A DNA stretch of 64,000 nucleotides from Euglena gracilis (taxonomy: Eukaryota > Euglenida > Euglenophyceae > Euglenales): contig CP154956.1 of NCBI GenBank assembly GCA_039621445.1, positions 16,807,562-16,871,561 of the forward strand, read 5' to 3'. Both the position numbers and the translations under genes were made by a program. Each line of letters begins with the position of its first letter. The first letter of the stretch is position 1. This document shows, one piece after another, positions 20,901 to 34,000 of the stretch. A model generated the notes under the pieces. It did not search any database. It had not been told where the DNA came from and saw only the letters and a list, made by a program, of their open reading frames with translations.

Positions 20901-21862
20901 GCCTAGCCGCCAATTGCGGGCGCTTAAAAGCAGTAAGAAAACACCCGCGGCGCGAAAAGCCAAAAAACAACACCCGGTGCGAGAGAGGCTGGTCCCATCT
21001 TTTGGAAGTGCTGAGAAAGGGGGGTCTTAAAACTGGCCCTCGCCGCCCCTGTAGCGCAGCCCTCCTTGGGCTTGTTTGACTCTCCCTAGTTCCTGGACAA
21101 CCCCCCCTTTCGCCTCACGATTCGCCCGAGGCGTCTGTCGCTTCAGGTGCTCCGCGCGGACAGCGCAGCCTTGAAATTCATGCTCATTTAAGTGAATGCG
21201 CCTTAATTTGAAGTTGTCTTTGGAAGCTGTCTTATAAGCTGTCCCACTTTTTTAAAAAAATATAAAAAAATAAAAAAATATGATCAAATGCAGCAAAAGA
21301 CAGCAGCAAGCAGTCCGTACCAACCGGCATGGCGCCGTAAGCTCTCTCTCTTCGCACTCGGTGTTTTTCGCACCCCCGAGGCAGACCGAGAGGGGAGGAA
21401 AGGACACCGAGGGCGAAGCACAAAAGGACACCCCAGGCTCCGCACTTTGCCATTTTTGGGGGCACTTTGCCACAAAAATAGTCAGGAAAAAAACACACCA
21501 AAACGGAAAAAACAAAATTGAAAAACACAAAAAACAAGTCCGGAAACCAGACAACAACGACAACAACCACAACAGAATTCAAAGATGGATTGCCTGTCTT
21601 CGGACGATAAATGTGTCAACATAATTGTGTCAAGAGGGTGAGTGCTGGGCAATGTACAGGGAGTATGGGAGGCGGTGCTGGTGGGAAGTTTTGGCTGGGA
21701 GGTGGACCCCCCCTCCACATTCAAGTGGAATATGTCAATTGCATTGTGCCTTCGTTGTTGCTTGTATTTGAGGAATGGCAATTGAAAAACCAATTTTGTT
21801 CGAAGATTCAATTTCGACGCTGGGACTCCAACACGGCTTCCCATCAGCCAGTGGGTGATGGC
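17910..21862. other. Long stretch without a recognised gene
   Basis: Near 17910-18010 a sequence of the TTTTCAGCCAATCTTGTCGG..GGGTGGAATCCTCCG type repeats the left flank of the LTR element, so the insertion hit a small tandem duplication. 18640-18720 is a GGCGGCG/TGGCGGTG-rich tract, and 20540-20800 is the second copy of a dispersed repeat. Several weak frames exist but none carries a family signature. Confidence 0.5.
20540..20800 (+). repeat. Dispersed repeat, copy 2
   Basis: Partner of 15080-15340, including ACACACAGGGTT and TGTGCATGCAAGAACCA. The flanks differ between the copies. Confidence 0.85.
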
Positions 21863-22004
21863 TCACTTTCGGACCTGCTTGTTCTGAAGAGGGCCACCAA
21901 ACGCCTCGTGTTCGAAGACCGACTGCAGCAGGCTCGTACCGCGCAGGGCGTTGGTAAGCGGCAGATGGCCTTTCTCGGCCTCAATGGTCCAGAGCAGGGG
22001 ATGG
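21863..22004 (-). CDS. GUN4: GUN4 terminal exon
   Basis: Acceptor CCCTCCAG, phase matching the previous exon. It encodes HPLLWTIEAEKGHLPLTNAL, RGTSLLQSVFEHEAF and a short tail QNKQVRK before TGA. The EKGHLPLTNALRG block is the GUN4 C-terminal signature. No clear polyadenylation signal was identified downstream. Confidence 0.9.
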
Positions 22005-25000
22005 CTGGAGGGGGCTGGGAGCCCCAGCATTTTTGCCGTCAAGTCAGCTAGGGAGGCCTGGAGGGCAGGGTTCCATCTAAGTGCAGGTGGGGTGGGTCGG
22101 ACACCCCGTTTAGGTGGCGCGGTCCAAATGACCATTTTTGATCCCCAATAATGGCCAAAAATGCCATTTTGGGCACTTTTCTGAAAAATGTAAAAATTTT
22201 CGGCGCAAAGAGCCGGAAGGGGTCCCAGGTACCTCCTGGGTCGGTGGGGGGGGGGGTAGTCCGGACCCCTCTGGTCCAGGGGGAGGGGTGAGGGACACCC
22301 CGCCCTCCTGAACCTCAAACACACTCCTTAAATTGAACCCTGTTCAAAAGAAGTTCGATATGATGTTCGAGCATCCCCCCTACCAACACTTTTTCTAATC
22401 CCCCTCCTCCCCTCCCGGCTGGGAGTTTTCTGAGTAAAAACAGATGAAATCAAGAAAAACAAAAAATACCAAAAAAACTGCAAATTTCGCCAAAATCAAA
22501 CAAAATGTCAGAATGCACCGTTTTTGCCATTTTTGGGATTTCTGTGACCAAATTAATTAGCAAGAATGCGTTTTCAAAAAAATCATTTCCACAGAGATGA
22601 AGTGCAGGAGTAAATCTTTTCAGAGGGAAACCAGCTCTGGACTATCCTGGAGTTCGTTGAATGGCGTCCCACCACCAGGCTTCTTTTTAAGACCCCCAGG
22701 GGAGTTCCGGGGGGGGGGGGGGCTGGGATCCCCAGAATCGGGCTGTCTGAGGTCATTTTCCAAAAAAAAATTCGGCGCAAAGCACCGAAACCCATACCCA
22801 GGCCTCCGGCCCAGGACCCCCCCACCCACCCCCTCCCCGGGGGGGGTCTTCTGACTTAAAAAGCCTGTTGTTGGCGTTGGAGAGCTCACTTCTGCCTGCT
22901 TTCCATCAAAGACAAGAGGACAGTATCAAAACGCTCCTTTCACATGGACCGGTAGATCCATACACTCACTCAGTGAACCGGGGTGCCTTTGGGGCGGGCC
23001 AAAGACTGCCCCACGGCGCACCACCCGGGGGGGGGGTGTTGCAGAGCAGAGGCCCAAACACCCCACAGACGTTACAGGTGTCAAGCGAATCTATGCCCCT
23101 GGGGTCCTCCGTCTCCAACCAAGAATATCTGTCCCTGTTGTTGGAACGGATCGACTTAAAAGAAACTCCAGAAAACAGGATTTGGAACTTTTAGACAGAG
23201 TTTTCAGAATGTTTTCAAAAATTATTTCAAAATTTTGACAGGATTCGCAAAATACTTTGATAGATGTTCTGTAAAGAAATGGCTGCTTTGTGAATTTGTC
23301 GAAAATTCAAACAAAACGTCATTTTATCATTTTGTGTCAAAAAGTTTCAAACACGTTCGGGAAATTCTGTGAATATCAATAAATTCTGCCATTTCTTTAC
23401 GAGACGTTGCCAAGCCATTCAAAAAATAGAGGGCGTCAGCTGTGGGTTAACCAAAGCAACCCTCTGAGCCAAATGAACCCCTTTGGCCACTTGCGGTAGT
23501 CGTTGTTCTCCCCGGTCACCCAATCGATCTTCTTGAAGAACTCCAGCCAATTCCCTCTCACCCCTGGGAACGCAGAAGGGCAAGCAACCCTGACAGGCAA
23601 TTCAATACTCCAACTCCAGCATTGAGAAATGATGATGATGGAAATTATGCAAAACCTCTCCAAACTTTCCATGCTGGTTCCTGATGGGCCAAATTGGCCC
23701 TTGGGGCAGGGTATAAAGTGAGCGGGAGGCGGGGGTTGTGGACTCACCACCGGGAGAGGGCAGACTTCGACACAGGGGAGGGGGCTTCTGGTGACAAAAA
23801 TTGGAGGTGAGAAAAATGGCGACGGAAAAATTTGGCTGTCATGACCAAAACGGTCCAGAAATATTTGGCAAGATATTTTGTGAAAAAATTTTTGGAAAAA
23901 ATTGGAAGACTGTGAAAAAGGAGTTTGAATGTCACATGATACCACTCATTGGAAGCCTCACCACCACAATTCAAACCAAAATCCGAAGCTGGAGAGCACC
24001 AAAACGTCAGCTGGTGATAAACATGCAAGCGCTGCAGATCTGGGGGATGGGGGGGATGTGCGAGCTGGCCACGAAAAAACGCGCAAAAAGGCGCAAATGT
24101 GCAAAAAAAATATAAGACAAAAGTACAAAAAAAGCACATTTCTTGGGGGAAAAAATGAGCAAAAATGTGCATTTTTGTGCATAAAATGCGCCAAAACGAC
24201 ATGGAAAACTTTGGCGGTATCGGGCAAAATGGCGCAGAAATATTTGGCAGGATTTTGTTCTGCCAATTTTTTCCATACCATCTTTTTCAGCAGCCAATAA
24301 CCGAAAAATTTTGACCCCCAAAACGGCCAAAAAAATGCCACTTTGGGAACTTTTTGGGCAAAAAAAATTGTTAAAAAAAAGCAAAAAAAAATTGGCGTGA
24401 AGCGTTGGAAGTACCTTTTGGGGGGGGGTCCTGGGTTCCCAGGGTTGGTCCGGACCCCCCTTGGCAGGTGGAGGGGTCTGGACCCCTTCCCTCCGGTCTG
24501 AGAGGGGGGGGGACACCCCTACCTAAAACCCCGTACATCCTCCTTATATCATCGAACTCTGGGGAGAATTTTCCGGCGGAAAACACTCAAAATTTTTTGG
24601 GGCCTTGAAAAAAGTCCCAAAATCATGTTTTTGCACACTTTTTGAAAGACCAGCCAAAACATGCACCAACTTTTTATCTTCCCTGGTGAAAGCGCTGGAG
24701 GAAAACCTTTTATTTCCAGGGTCCTGAACCCCCCTTGCCCTCGGAAGGGGCCCCCTCCTGACACGGAGGTTGGGGGGTGGGTCGGACCCCCCTACCTGAA
24801 ATTGACATGGCCCCGAAAATTTTCGGCTTTGTGGACGGGTAAAGGGCCGGATGTCAGGCCAAAATTGTTGGAGAATCCCTGATTCTGCTTTGACAATAAT
24901 TACAAAATGGGCCAAATCAGGGGCAGGGCTGACCCTGCCTACCTATACGGGATGATGGAGAATCGCTGGGGTTTATTTTACCCCCCCCCCCCCTAGTCGT

Positions 25001-28000
25001 ATGACCGGGTTCCTGCAACCTGTGACCGGGGGGGGGGGGTGGTCATAACACCCCCATAACCTGCAACCTGTGACCGGGGGGTGGTCATAGATGAGGGGGC
25101 GGTCGTAGAAGTGTGTGAAAACTGTCCCAAAATGGCAGATTTACCTCCCCAAAATGTCCCATTTTTCAAAAATCCGGCGCTTCGCGCCGGCAGGGGGGAC
25201 CTTATTTTGGGGGGGTCCATTTCATGGATTTTTGCTTGGACCGGCCAGGGGGGGGGACTTATTTTGGGGGGTAAAATTTTTCGCAACCTGCAACCTGTGA
25301 CCGGGGGGGGTGGTCATAACACCCCCATGACCTGCAACCTGTGACCGGGGTGGTCATAAATGAGGGGTGGTCGTACGACTAGGGGGGGGGGGTAGGTCCC
25401 TGGTGATTTCCTTTGATTGGCCACCATTTTAAAGATATTATGCTCTGGCAAAAAAAAGCAGAATTTTGCAAAAAATTGCATTTTTTTGTTTAAAAGATGG
25501 CGGCGGGTGCCTTTTTGCCATTTTCGGCAGTTTCGGCAGCCATTTTCGGCAGTTTCGGGACATTTCTGGCCAAAATTGTCACGAATAATCACAAATGGCC
25601 ATGAACAACCATGAATAATCACAAAAAAGTTTTTTGCCCCATTGTGAGGCCCAGCCATCAATGATTGCCGCCCGCTAAAACAAAATCAAACATGGTTGAG
25701 ATGTGCCTGGCCAAAAATGGCCAATAACAGCCCCCCGGGGGGGTACCGCAGGCAGGCTGGAAAAAGCTGCTGGCTGGACCCCCCTCGGGGTGGGGGCGGT
25801 CAGCCACCTCCATGCACAGACTTAAAGGGCCACAGGTGAAAAACAGCGCCAGGCCAGAAGAGGGAACACAAAGGCACTAAGCACACTGGGGGGATCCGAC
25901 TGACTGGGGAGCTGGACCTGGCAGGTCCCAAAAAAATGCCCCACAAAGCCTATTTCAGTTGGGTTGGCATCAGGGGTTTTTCTTGACCGGGGGGGGGTCC
26001 CTCAGGGGAGGGACCCCCACCCACCCACCCCCTGAGGGGGGCCGGGCCCCCCAGGGAGGTCCCGGGGGACTCACTTTTCCCTGAAAATGGCCAAAAATCA
26101 CGAAATGCTAAAAATAGCACCTTTTTCAAAAAAAATTCTTTTGGCGCCTTTGGCGCTATCCCACCCCCCCTGACCTGCCTCAAGAGAAAACCCTTGGGTG
26201 ATGAGGTGTGGGTACTCATCCAATGACGATGAGGACACTAAACCCCCCCCTCACTTATAACCCCCCGGGGGTTATAGGATCCTGTTTAGTGGTTGGGCCC
26301 GGGGGGGGGGGTTATAAGTGGGGGGTTACAGCCTTGGCGGTTCTCTTTGCCTTCTCATTTCTTCCGGGGGGGGGGGGGGTTATAAGTCACGGTTTAGTGG
26401 TTGGGCCCGATGGGGGGGGGTTATAGGATGGGGGGGTCGCTGAGCTCTTATCCCTTTATGGGTAAGAGCGAAGCTTACCACCGGCGAAACCCCCCCCCCT
26501 CGACCCCCCCGCCCCCCCCCCCCCGGGTCGGGGCCACCAGGAGAACCGACGGATTATCACCATGATCCCGGCCCGGTTCCCGGAATTTTTTTTTTCCAGT
26601 CGCGAGCGACTGGATTTCTAGTTTCCAAATCACCTGGGTTTGACCCCCAACTCCCCGCCAGCCCCGAGTTATTCACGCGCGAAGGGGTCCAAACTGGGTA
26701 GGATTTACCCGCCCCCCCTGGATAAGCCCCCCCCCCCTTTGGACTCTGCCATTTCGGCCAAAAAATGGCAATTTTCAAAATATCTCCAAAATGAAGCCAA
26801 ATCAAAGGAAATGTCCGGAGACCTAATTTGAAGCCCTTGGAACGCCCCATCCACCGGTATTTTGATTTCCCCGCAACTCCCCGCCTAGCCCGAGATACGG
26901 CCGTTTTCGGCGCAGATGGCCATTTTGTACACTTTTCCCTCTGTTCGACTTAGCCGTTTTCGGGGGGTGGGGGGTCAAAAAATGGATGTTTTCCAAATTT
27001 CTCCGAAATGATGCAAAATCAAAGGAAATGTCCGGAGACCTAAATTGAAGCCCTTGGAACGCTCTATCTACTGGGATTTTGGCTTCCCCGCAACTCCCCG
27101 CCCAGCCCGAGATACGGGCGTTTTTCGGCCAATTTGGGCCATTTCAGGCCATTTTGTACACTTTTCCCTCTGTCCGACTTAGCCGTTTTCGGCCCAAAAA
27201 GTCGAAAAAAATCGAAAAAAACTTTTTTCCCCGAAACGATGTTTTTGGGCCTCCCGGACCCGGAAAACCTGTTTTTTGAGCCGAAAACGAGCGTTTTTCG
27301 ACCCTCCAGCGCCCCGTTTGGGGCCGCCGACCCATTCATGCTTGTGCTTACCAACCGGGGGGGGGGGGGGTGGGGGGGGGTGGGTGCTATAGGGTGCCTG
27401 CCCCTAGCAGGCACACCCCCCCCGGGGGGGGGATAGGGGTCCGGGCCGGACCCAGAAAATTTTCATTGAAAATGGCCGTTTCCGGGCCCCCGGCGCCTTC
27501 GGCGCCGGGGTCGGAGGGGGGTGCCTGCTAGGGGCAGGCACCCCCCGAAACCCTACCCCCCCCGGGGGGGGGGAGTCGGATCGGGTGCTATGGGGTGCCT
27601 GCCCCTAGCACCCACCCCCCCCCCCCTGGGGTAGGCACCCGACTAAGCAGAAGCCTGGACCCATTGACTTTGGGTCAAAACCGGGTCAAAAAAGTCGAAA
27701 AAAATCGAAAATTTTTTTTGCCCAAAACGATGTTTTTTGGCCTCCCGGACCCGGAAAAACTGTTTTTGAGCCGAAAACGAACGTTTTTCGACCCGCCGGC
27801 GCCCCGTTTGGGGCCGCCGACCCATTGACTTTGGGTCAAAACCGGGTCAAAAAAGTCGAAAAAAATCGAAAAAAAATTTTTGCCCGAAACGATGTTTTTT
27901 GGCATCCCGGACCAGAAAAACTGTTTTTGAGCCGAAAACGAGCGTTTTTCGACCCGCCGGCGCCCCGTTTGGGGCTGCCGACCCATTGACTTTGGGTCAA

Positions 28001-31000
28001 AGCTGGGTCAAAAAAGTCGAAAAAAAATCGAAATTTTTTTTTGCCCAAAACGATGTTTTTTGGCCTCCCGGACCCGGAAAAACTGTTTTTGAGCCGAAAA
28101 CGAGCGTTTTTCGACCCGCCGGCGCCCCGTTTTGGGCCGCCGACCCATTGACTTTGGGTCAAAGCTGGGTCAAAAAAGTTGAAAAAAATCGAAAAAATTT
28201 TTTTTGCCCAAAACGATGTTTTTTGGCATCCCGGACCAGAAAAACTGTTTTTGAGCCGAAAACGAGCGTTTTTCGACCCGCCGGCGCCCCGTTTGGGGCC
28301 GCCGACCCATTGACTTTGGGTCAAAACCGGGTCAAAAAAGTCGAAAAAAAATCGAAAATTTTTTTTGCCCAAAACGATGTTTTTTGGCATCCCGGACCAG
28401 AAAAACTGTTTTTGAGCCGAAAACGAGCGTTTTTCGACCCGCCGGCGCCCCGTTTTGGGCCGCCGACCCATTGACTTTGGGTCAAAACCGGTCAAAAAAG
28501 TTGAAAAAAATCGAAAAAAAATTTTTTGCCCGAAACGGTGTTTTTTGGCCTCCCGGACCCGGAAAACCTGTTTTTGAGCCGAAAACGAGCGTTTTTCGAC
28601 CCGCCGGCGCCCCGTTTTGGGCCGCCGACCCATTGACTTTGGGTCAAAACCGGGTCAAAAAAGTCGAAAAAAATCGAAAAAATTCTTTGCCCAAAACGAT
28701 TGTTTGGCCTCGGACCCGAAAAGAAAAAAAAAAAAGAAGAAGAAGAAAAAAAAAACAAGAAAAGAAAAAACAAAAGAAAAAAGAAAAAAAAGAAAAAGAA
28801 AAAAAAGAAAAAAAAAAAGAAAAAAACTGTTTTTGAGCCGAAAACGAGCGTTTTTCGACCCGCCGGCGCCCCGTTTTGGGCCGCCGACCCATTGACTTTG
28901 GGTCAAAGCTGGGTCAAAAAAGTTGAAAAAAATCGAAAAAATTTTTTTTGCCCAAAACGATGTTTTTTGGCATCCCGGACCAGAAAAACTGTTTTTGAGC
29001 CGAAAACGAGCGTTTTTCGACCCGCCGGCGCCCCGTTTGGGGCCGCCGACCCATTGACTTTGGGTCAAAACCGGGTCAAAAAAGTCGAAAAAAATCGAAA
29101 ATTTTTTTTTGCCCAAAACGATGTTTTTTGGCCTCCCGGACCCGGAAAAAATGTTTTTGAGCCGAAAACGAGCGTTTTTCGACCCGCCGGCGCCCCGTTT
29201 TGGGCCGCCGACCCATTGACTTTGGGTCAAAGCTGGGTCAAAAAAGTTGAAAAAAATCGAAAAAAAAAATTTTGCCCGAAACGGTGTTTTTTGGCATCCC
29301 GGACCCGGAAAAACTGTTTTTGAGCCGAAAACGAGCGTTTTTCGACCCGCCGGCGCCCCGTTTTGGGCCGCCGACCCATTGACTTTGGGTCAAAACCGGG
29401 TCAAAAAAGTCGAAAAAAATCGAAAAAAATTTCTTTGCCCGAAACGGTGTTTTTGGGCCTCCCGGACCCGTGGGTCGGCGGCCCAAAACGGGGCGCCGGC
29501 GGGTCGAAAAACGCTCGTTTTCGGCTCAAAAACAGTTTTTCCGGGTCCGGGAGGCCAAAAAACATCGTTTCGGGCAAAAAATTTTTTTTCGATTTTTTTC
29601 GACTTTTTTGACCTGGTTTTGACCCGAAGTCAATGGGTCAGCGGCCCAAAACGGGGGGCGCCGGCGGGTCGAAAAACGCTCGTTCTCGGCTCAAAAACAG
29701 TTTTTCCATGGACTTTGGGTCAAAACCGGGTCAAAAAAGTCGAAAAAAAAATCGAAAAAATTTTTTTTGCCCAGGGTCCGGGAGGCCAAAAAAACATCGT
29801 TTTTTTGGCCTCCCGGACCCGGAAAAACTGTTTTTGAGCCGAAAACGAGCGTTTTTCGACCCGCCGGCGCCCCGTTTTGGGCCGCCGACCCATTGACTTT
29901 GGGTCAAAGCTGGGTCAAAAAAGTCGAAAAAAAATCGAAAAAAATTTTTTCCCCGAAACGATGTCTTTGGGCCTCCCGGACCCAGAAACTGTTTTTGAGC
30001 CGAAAAACGAGCGTTTTTCGACCCGCCGGCGCCTTGTTTCTGGCACAAAACACATGGATTTCAGTCAAAAGAGCTCCCTGGGGTGTGCCGGTATGTATGG
30101 AGGGGTCAATGAAGGGGTGGGTGCGCGCTTATCAAGAGCTCAGCACTATTCAAAACCTGGTTATAAGTGGGGGGTCGGGTTTAGGGGTTTCAGAGACCCC
30201 ACATTGACACGTAACCAAGGCGGGAATCCCACTCCCCTGGTCACAAGTAAGGGGCACCATGGCTGACATCGTTGGTTATGGTGAACGGAGAGTGACGCCT
30301 TGGTCATGCATTTTTTGGCCAAAATACCTTCATTTCAGCTGTTTTTGGTGATTTTGGTTTAATTTTGGGTTTACTGTTGGAAATTTGTCTAAGTCCTTTT
30401 TCCCTTAGGAATGTCACAAACTCAGCGCATTTTTTGCGCATTTTTTTGCGCATTTTTTTCCGAGGGCCGTCCAGCGCATCCCCCCCCCTTCTTCGGGTGT
30501 TCCACAATCTTTCCAAACAAAGTTTTTGCAGATTGAGCACAATTTTGTGATTTTCCTGAAATTCTGTGAATTTCTGCTGATCTCCGGAAATTATCACAGG
30601 ATTGAATTTTTTGTGCAAAAAAAAAACGAAAGCGAAAACCCAGAAATATGTAAAAAAGAATTTTTTCCTAATTATTTTTGTCATGAATCGGTGTGTAGCG
30701 GACAAAAAAAAGTTGTGAATTTATCTCTTTGTTTTGTGATTTGGTGTGTATCGGCAAAAAAGTTGTGAATTGACGTATGCCTTTGATTCACAGCAAGGAG
30801 TGGGGCAAATTTGGGCCACTATCCACCTTATTTGGGAGCATTTTCTACCATTCTCCGTCATGAACTAATCCAAAAAAAAAATCAGCCAAACACTGGTTTC
30901 CATCCTCATGCTTACCCTTCAATCATTCCCACATGTTTTTTTGCCACTTCATTTTTCTGGCCAGCCAGCAACTAATTTTCCGGCCAGCACCTCCCAGCCG

Positions 31001-34000
31001 GGCCGGGGTCTGCCGAAATGAAGTTCGGGCTGTACAGAATTAAAAAAAAATGGCGAAAAAAACCGGCCTTTTTTAGGTGGTTTTTGGTTTTTTACCTCCG
31101 AATTTTGGCTGAGATATGCCAACCAGGAATTTTTTTTCTAGTCTTGGACCATGGGGGGTTGGGGGGGGTGGGTCTGGCCGAGCCCCCCCCCCCTGGGTGG
31201 AAAAAAAGGTGCGAAAATGGGTTCGTTGGTTACAGAAATGGGTCAGTTGAACGGGGGCAAAATTCGGTGAGCATGCGATTTGGGTGGAAAATGTGCAAAA
31301 ATGGCAAATGTGCAACATTGGGCAAAAAAAATGCGCAAAAATGGAAAATGTGCAAAATTGGGTAAAAAATGCGCAAAAAAAATGTGCAAAAAAAATGGAA
31401 AATATGCAAAATTGGGGGGGAAATGTGTAAAAAATGCGCAAAAAAATGCGCAAAAATTGACAAAAATGCGCAAAGAATGCGCAAAAATGCGGAAAAATGT
31501 GCAGCGCATTCCCCCCCCCCCTGCTGAAGTCAATGCTTTATCAGCCATCTTCATTTTGGGCCATTTTGGGTCGTTTCCAGCAAATTGTCAGCCACTGTGG
31601 CTCCTCCAGGGAGGGTGGCTAAGGCACTGATTCACAAAAAACGTTGCTGGGCAGGGAGAAGGGGGCTTTGGAGATGCACACCGGCCCACAGGCGGCGCTG
31701 TACGCTAAAGCCAAACTTGCCCCCGCTGTAGTTCTTCCACAGCTTATCCAGCATTTGCATATCCTGCACTGGGATCTTCGTCACCATCGGGTGTCAGCAT
31801 TCTGTTTACGCCTCATTTCCCCAGTGAGGTTCTTAAATAAAGGGGCAGAGACCCATGACCCATGACTTTGATGGCTGAGTTGCTTCCTGGGGCGGCTTTT
31901 GAAACTGGGAGGGGTTGGCTAATCCTACCCGGTTTGGACCCCTTTGCAGGTGAATAACCCAGGCCTGGTGGGGAGTTGGGGGTCAAATGGAGCTGATTCG
32001 GAAACTAGAAATCCACTTGCTCGTGACTGAAAAAAATATTTTGGGAATGGGGCCGGCGTCATGGTGAAAATCCGTCGGTTCTCACACCTGCCCAGGGAGG
32101 AATGGGGGGAAAGGGAGGGTTCTACCCCCTTTTCCCCGGTAAGAAGCTTCGCTCTTATTCCAAAGAGATAAGAGCTCAGCAACCCCCGCTGTGACCCCTG
32201 TAGAGTGGCAGGGTGACCCATTTTCAGCCCGGCACACAGCGCTGGGCCAGAAAGTTTTGCCCCCCAAAATCGGCCCAAAAGCGCACTTCCCACTTTTTTT
32301 GGCCAAAATTTCATGCTACAATTGCCAAAATTGCCGCAAAGCGCTGGAAAAGGCTTCCAGGAAAAAGTTTCTCGAAGTTTATTTGGCAGCCCGAAACTAC
32401 TGGGCCCCCCCCCCGGGGGGGCCCAGTACTTAATCCGGGGGGGTAGTCGGACCCCCCCCCGCCTTAAAGAAGATGGACCCCCCGGGGGTAAAGAAGAGGG
32501 ACCCCCCCCCTTTTCCCCGGCCCCGTTCCCTCCGCGCCGGGATTTTTTTTTCCTTCCCGTTTCCCCCCTCCCCTCTCCCCCCCTCCCCCACGCCCACTCG
32601 CCCCCACCAAATCCGCCCCCCCCCCCGTCTCTGTCCTGTCTGTTTTTGCCTGTCTTTTCCATCCGTCTCTGTGCCCTCTGTCTGCCCTGCCCCTGTTGTA
32701 TGCCCTGTGTGCCCTGTGCGCCCTGTCTGCCCCCTGTGTCCGTCTGTGTCTGTCTGAGACAGGGTGAGAAAGAAGATGGACCGGGGGGGTTAAAGAAGAT
32801 GGCCCTGAGGGGGTAAAAGAAGATGGACCTCCCCCCCCCGGATTAAGTACTGGGCCCCCCCGGGGGGGGGCCAGTAGTTTCGGGCTGCCATTTATTTCCA
32901 GAAACTTTTTCTGGAAGTTTCTGAGATCCAGAAACTTCAGAAGAATCAACCCCGAATTGAGCTGGGCTGGGCCGGGCCGCCAGGTGGTGTAGAAGGTTCG
33001 CATTGGCAGCATCTGCTGCGGCATGGAACCTCAGCACCATATAAAACCTGGTTCCCCCCTCCTGGACCGGACCATCTCGACAAATGGTCCACATAATCAG
33101 CCGTTGTAACTCCTCTGCCCCACCAGTGCTCATTGAAACATTTCATTTTGGCTGAGTGGAGAAAATGTTTTCTCAAAGGCTGCTTTTTCAGAATTGATCA
33201 AATTGGCAAATAATGGCAAACTTGTGTTCAAAAATCAAAAATTACAACTCCAAAAGGTTCAGAGTTCACTCAAGCAGTTCATTCAAGCATTCGCGTGAAT
33301 GATGTTCAAAATGTTTGTCCCCCATTCCAAAATTTTGGCCCTCTGGTATTTTTTTTTATGAAATGATGAATGGCATCACCCTCAATGCTGCCAACCAGTC
33401 ACCTCTGTTGGCCAGGCGTACTCCCGGGCCTCTGCCGCGGGACCAGATAGCTCGATGAGGAGGCGACGGTGCTCATTGTCAGCCAACTCCCACTGCTGGT
33501 CCTTCAAAAGCTGCTTCAGCAGGGAGTAATCCGCCCCCGCCTGCAGGTCCAATGAAAAACATAACCGTGCTTATTTTTGCTCCTGACATTGGGTGGAGAG
33601 AAAATCTGGGTGTTTCTGGAAAATTTGCTGTATTTTTGTGTGAAATGTTGACCGCAAAATGCACTGCATCAACATTGGAAATCGGATGGGACCCAACTTC
33701 GGTCACCCAAATGACATTCCACCCTTTTCCTCACCAGTATCACAGAAAAATGAGCCGCCACAAAAAATGGGTTTTCCTGAGAACTAATCAACCACATTTC
33801 TTGCACAAATTTTACATGATTTTGCTGTTTTTCCACGTGAAGATAGAAGGGAAGACAACAATTGCGCGTTTGAAACAAAAACTGCACCGACCGTCGAGAA
33901 AAATGAATTTCACAGGTGCAAACCTGTGACAACTGTTAAATATTATCAACTTCAAAATGTCTGTTCCCGGAAATTTCATTGACAATACTTTCAGAGACAA

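Larger units (their letters stand above)
22005..23460. other. GUN4 intron 4: small inverted-repeat elements
   Basis: Holds a core module (22125-22235), a hAT-like MITE (22676-22867) and AT-rich filler. No other gene. Confidence 0.7.
27199..30040 (+). repeat. Satellite array, ~162-bp unit, inside GUN4 intron 3
   Basis: Unit landmarks are CCATTGACTTTGGGTCAAA, AAAAAAGTCGAAAAAAATCG, AACGATGTTTTTTGG, CTCCCGGACCCGG, GTTTTTGAGCCGAAAACGAG and CGTTTTTCGACCCGCCGG. Unit starts at 27660, 27822, 27983, 28145, 28307, 28468, 28630, 28889, 29051, 29213 and 29376 give periods of 161-163 bp, except for one unit stretched by an insertion. At 29467-29640 the array turns into inverted orientation, then returns to direct. 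Frames across it are artefacts. A single stray copy is at 45590-45715. Confidence 0.95.
23564..31681. other. GUN4 intron 3 (8.1 kb) filled with repeats
   Basis: From low to high coordinate: GTGCAAAAA-rich tracts (24.05-24.24 kb), G-run elements (24.3-24.9), a TA-flanked element (24981-25392), other small elements (25.97-26.44), a palindromic cluster (27.37-27.65), the ~162-bp satellite (27.2-30.0), and A-rich and GCGCAAAA-rich tracts (30.4-31.5). No coding sequence belonging to another gene was recognised. Confidence 0.7.

Noticed and set aside
27643-30207. Many long overlapping frames reading FEPKTSVFRPAGAPF or SGPGCQKTSF repeats
   Set aside because: They are satellite units whose 162-bp period is divisible by three, so frames stay open on both strands without coding meaning.
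31801-31830. Plus-strand acceptor TTTACGCCTCATTTCCCCAG
   Set aside because: It lies antisense to the GUN4 exon and no plus-strand coding sequence follows.
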